7,341 nt of DNA. Source: Pseudolabrys sp. (GTDB lineage: Bacteria > Pseudomonadota > Alphaproteobacteria > Rhizobiales > Xanthobacteraceae). The position numbers were made by a program, and so were the translations under genes. Position 1 is the stretch's first letter. The number at the start of each line of letters is the position of its first letter. Positions 6,131-7,341 of this stretch are shown piece after piece. The stretch covers positions 1 to 7,341 of the forward strand of contig JAFAQJ010000029.1 in assembly GCA_019246455.1 (NCBI GenBank), read 5' to 3'. The notes beneath the pieces are model-generated. The model made no database searches and was not told the origin of the DNA. It saw only the letters and a program-made list of their open reading frames with translations.

Positions 6131-6697
6131 TTAATCCTTGGCGCGCTCGGTATAGGACCCGTCGGCGGTCGAAACTACGATGCGGGTGCCCACGGTGATG
6201 TGGGTTGGCACCATCGTGCGCACGCCGTTCGACAGCTTCGCCGGCTTGAACGAGCCCGACGCGGTTTGGCCTTTCACCACCGGCTCGGTGTCCACCACTT
6301 CCAGCGTCACCTTCTGCGGCAGCTCGATCGAAATCGGGAGGCCTTCATGGACGGCAAGCTGCACCTTCATGCCTTCCTGAAGGTAAGCCGCCTGGTCGCC
6401 GATCACGTCCTCCGGCACCTGAACCTGCTCGTAGTTTTCCGAATTCATAAAATGGAAGCCGTCGCCGTCCTGATAGAGGTAGGAGAACTCGTGGTCCTCG
6501 ACATGCGCGCGCTCGACCTGGTCGGTGGTCTTGTAGCGCTGCTGGGTCTTCACGCCGTCCGAAATCCGGCGCATATCGACCTGGGTCGTCGGCGTGCCCT
6601 TGCCGGGATGGAAGTTCTCGGCGTGGAGGACGACATAAAGCCTGCCGTCGATATCGACGATATTGCCTTTACGGAGCTGACTGGCGATGACTTTCAC
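6131..6697 (-). CDS. efp: Elongation factor P
   Basis: EF-P binds between the ribosomal P and E sites and relieves stalling at consecutive prolines. The 188-residue length is standard for the family. The three beta-barrel domains are covered: an N-terminal KOW-like domain (about 1-62), a middle OB domain (about 65-127) and a C-terminal OB domain (about 130-188). Lys33 in the HPGKG loop matches the lysine that EpmA modifies with (R)-beta-lysine in Escherichia coli (Lys34). The family signature [20 protein letters not shown] lies at 151-170. The start is GTG at 6697, with a good GAGGA site 5 bases upstream, and no ATG is needed to give a normal N terminus. It diverges from epmA across 117 bases, which fits beta-lysylation of this EF-P. 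The stop is TAA at 6131-6133. Confidence 0.98.
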   Translation of the reverse strand: MKVIASQLRKGNIVDIDGRLYVVLHAENFHPGKGTPTTQVDMRRISDGVKTQQRYKTTDQVERAHVEDHEFSYLYQDGDGFHFMNSENYEQVQVPEDVIGDQAAYLQEGMKVQLAVHEGLPISIELPQKVTLEVVDTEPVVKGQTASGSFKPAKLSNGVRTMVPTHITVGTRIVVSTADGSYTERAKD

Positions 6698-6702
6698 GAT
6701 GT

Positions 6703-6707
6703 TCCTC
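6703..6707 (-). promoter_or_regulatory. Ribosome binding site of efp
   Basis: Minus-strand GAGGA is 5 bases before the GTG at 6697. It supports the non-ATG start of EF-P. Confidence 0.75.
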
Positions 6708-6804
6708 GATCAGAAGGCTTTTGCGGCGCTGGCCGCGGATTCGGGGCGCACCATACCCATCTTCCGGGCAGATGCCAGCCTTTCCGGAACCGGTGGCGCC
6801 ATGC

Positions 6805-6808
6805 GAGG
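6805..6808 (+). promoter_or_regulatory. Ribosome binding site of epmA
   Basis: GAGG is 6 bases before the TTG at 6815. With the in-frame TGA at 6809-6811 blocking any earlier start, it supports TTG as the initiation codon. Confidence 0.7.
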
Positions 6809-6814
6809 TGAACG

Positions 6815-7341
6815 TTGACCAAGGGCCCGTCGCCTCTTTGGGCGTCTCACGTCCATGCCGACCGCCGGCCGTTTCTACGCGCGCGCAGCTGGATCGCACA
6901 GGCGCTGCGCCAGTGGTTTGCCCAGCAGGATTTCATCGAGGTCGAGACGGCCGCGCTTCAGGTTTCGCCGGGCAACGAAACGCATCTGCATGCGTTCGTC
7001 ACTAATCTCGTTGGTCCGGGCGGCGACCATTCGCAACTTTATCTTCGCACCTCGCCGGAATTCGCCTGCAAGAAATTGCTGGCAGCCGGGGAGACGAAAA
7101 TTTTCGAATTCGCGCGAGTGTTCCGCAATCGTGAGCGCACGGCGCTGCATCACCCGGAATTCACAATGCTCGAATGGTACCGCGCCGACGCGGGCTACGA
7201 GACTTTGATGGACGATTGCGCCGCGCTACTCGCGGAAGCGGCAAGGGCGGTGGATACGACACGATTTGAGTTTCGGGGCCGCAGCGTAGACCCATTCGCG
7301 GCGCCCGATCGGTTGACGGTTTCAGACGCATTCGTCCGTTA
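6815..7341 (+). CDS. epmA: EF-P lysine ligase EpmA (GenX/PoxA/YjeA), N-terminal part
   Basis: EpmA is a class II lysyl-tRNA-synthetase paralogue without the anticodon-binding domain. It activates (R)-beta-lysine and attaches it to the loop lysine of EF-P. The window holds 175 codons; the remainder, including motif 3, lies past the right edge. The start is TTG at 6815: an in-frame TGA at 6809-6811 rules out anything earlier, there is no other usable start before conserved sequence, and GAGG is 6 bases upstream. Visible family features are ADRRPFLRAR (15-24), FIEVET (40-45) and LQVSPGNETHLHAF (48-61), the lysine-pocket stretch RTSPEFACKKLL (78-89), and motif 2 FARVFRNRERT with HHPEFTMLEWY (99-122). 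The sequence starts directly in the catalytic core, which separates it from true lysyl-tRNA synthetase with its N-terminal OB fold. The neighbouring efp is its substrate gene. Confidence 0.95.
   Translation, partial: MTKGPSPLWASHVHADRRPFLRARSWIAQALRQWFAQQDFIEVETAALQVSPGNETHLHAFVTNLVGPGGDHSQLYLRTSPEFACKKLLAAGETKIFEFARVFRNRERTALHHPEFTMLEWYRADAGYETLMDDCAALLAEAARAVDTTRFEFRGRSVDPFAAPDRLTVSDAFVR

Larger units (their letters stand above)
6698..6814. promoter_or_regulatory. Divergent control region between efp and epmA
   Basis: These 117 bases separate two genes transcribed away from each other, so they should hold promoters for both; no -35/-10 pair close to consensus stands out on either strand. 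Visible structures are the direct repeat TTCCGG at 6762-6767 and 6782-6787 (20 bases apart), and abutting palindromes TTCCGGAA (6782-6789), ACCGGT (6789-6794) and GGCGCC (6795-6800). A five-codon ATG reading frame (6801-6818) follows, with a stop overlapping the epmA start. Assigning regulatory function here rests on gene orientation rather than on recognised operator sequences. Confidence 0.5.

Noticed and set aside
6116..6811. Plus-strand frame of 231 codons covering efp and the divergent region
   Set aside because: It is antisense to EF-P, which is unmistakable. It has no own ribosome site that I can see and ends just before epmA in a different frame.
6855..7208. Plus-strand ATG frames at 6721 and 6855 overlapping the start of epmA
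   Set aside because: The conserved EpmA motifs are in the frame beginning with TTG 6815. These frames give Arg/Ser-rich products with no motif.

Overview
The window reads as chromosomal DNA of a GC-rich alphaproteobacterium, most likely a Rhizobiales (Bradyrhizobium/Rhodopseudomonas/Xanthobacteraceae-like) genome. The reasons are the GC-rich third codon positions, the beta-lysylation type elongation factor P beside its lysine ligase, a NitT/TauT-type ABC importer paired with a thiamine-diphosphate (TPP) enzyme, and a Tat-type signal on a lytic transglycosylase. The taxonomic call is an inference from gene content. No mobile element, CRISPR array, tRNA or rRNA was seen. Coding density is very high and the largest gap is about 117 bases.

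Layout: six genes lie on the minus strand and one on the plus strand. Reading along the minus strand from the right, they are efp (6697-6131), a secreted M23-family metallopeptidase (6031-4295), a lytic murein transglycosylase with a C-terminal peptidoglycan-binding domain (4220-2994), a TPP-dependent decarboxylase/acetolactate-synthase-like enzyme (2940-1138), an ABC transporter ATPase (1130-306), and the start of an ABC permease (309 to beyond base 1). On the plus strand, diverging from efp, is the 5' part of epmA (6815 to beyond 7341), the EF-P lysine ligase.

There are three functional groups. (1) Translation: EF-P and EpmA share a 117-base divergent control region, so the substrate and its modifying enzyme sit back to back. 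(2) Cell wall: the M23 peptidase and the lytic transglycosylase are 74 bases apart on one strand and would cut peptide cross-links and glycan strands respectively. (3) Uptake/catabolism: the TPP enzyme, ATPase and permease are packed with 7-base and -4-base junctions, which is a clear operon. The substrate is not evident, and no periplasmic binding protein is inside the window.

Most of the window is ordinary. The points most worth a second look are the unassigned TPP enzyme/ABC importer operon, the cysteine-rich M23 protein with an unrecognised N-terminal half and a strongly basic tail, the Tat-type signal on the transglycosylase, and small sequence structures in the efp/epmA divergent region. 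At least four of the seven genes appear to start with GTG or TTG.
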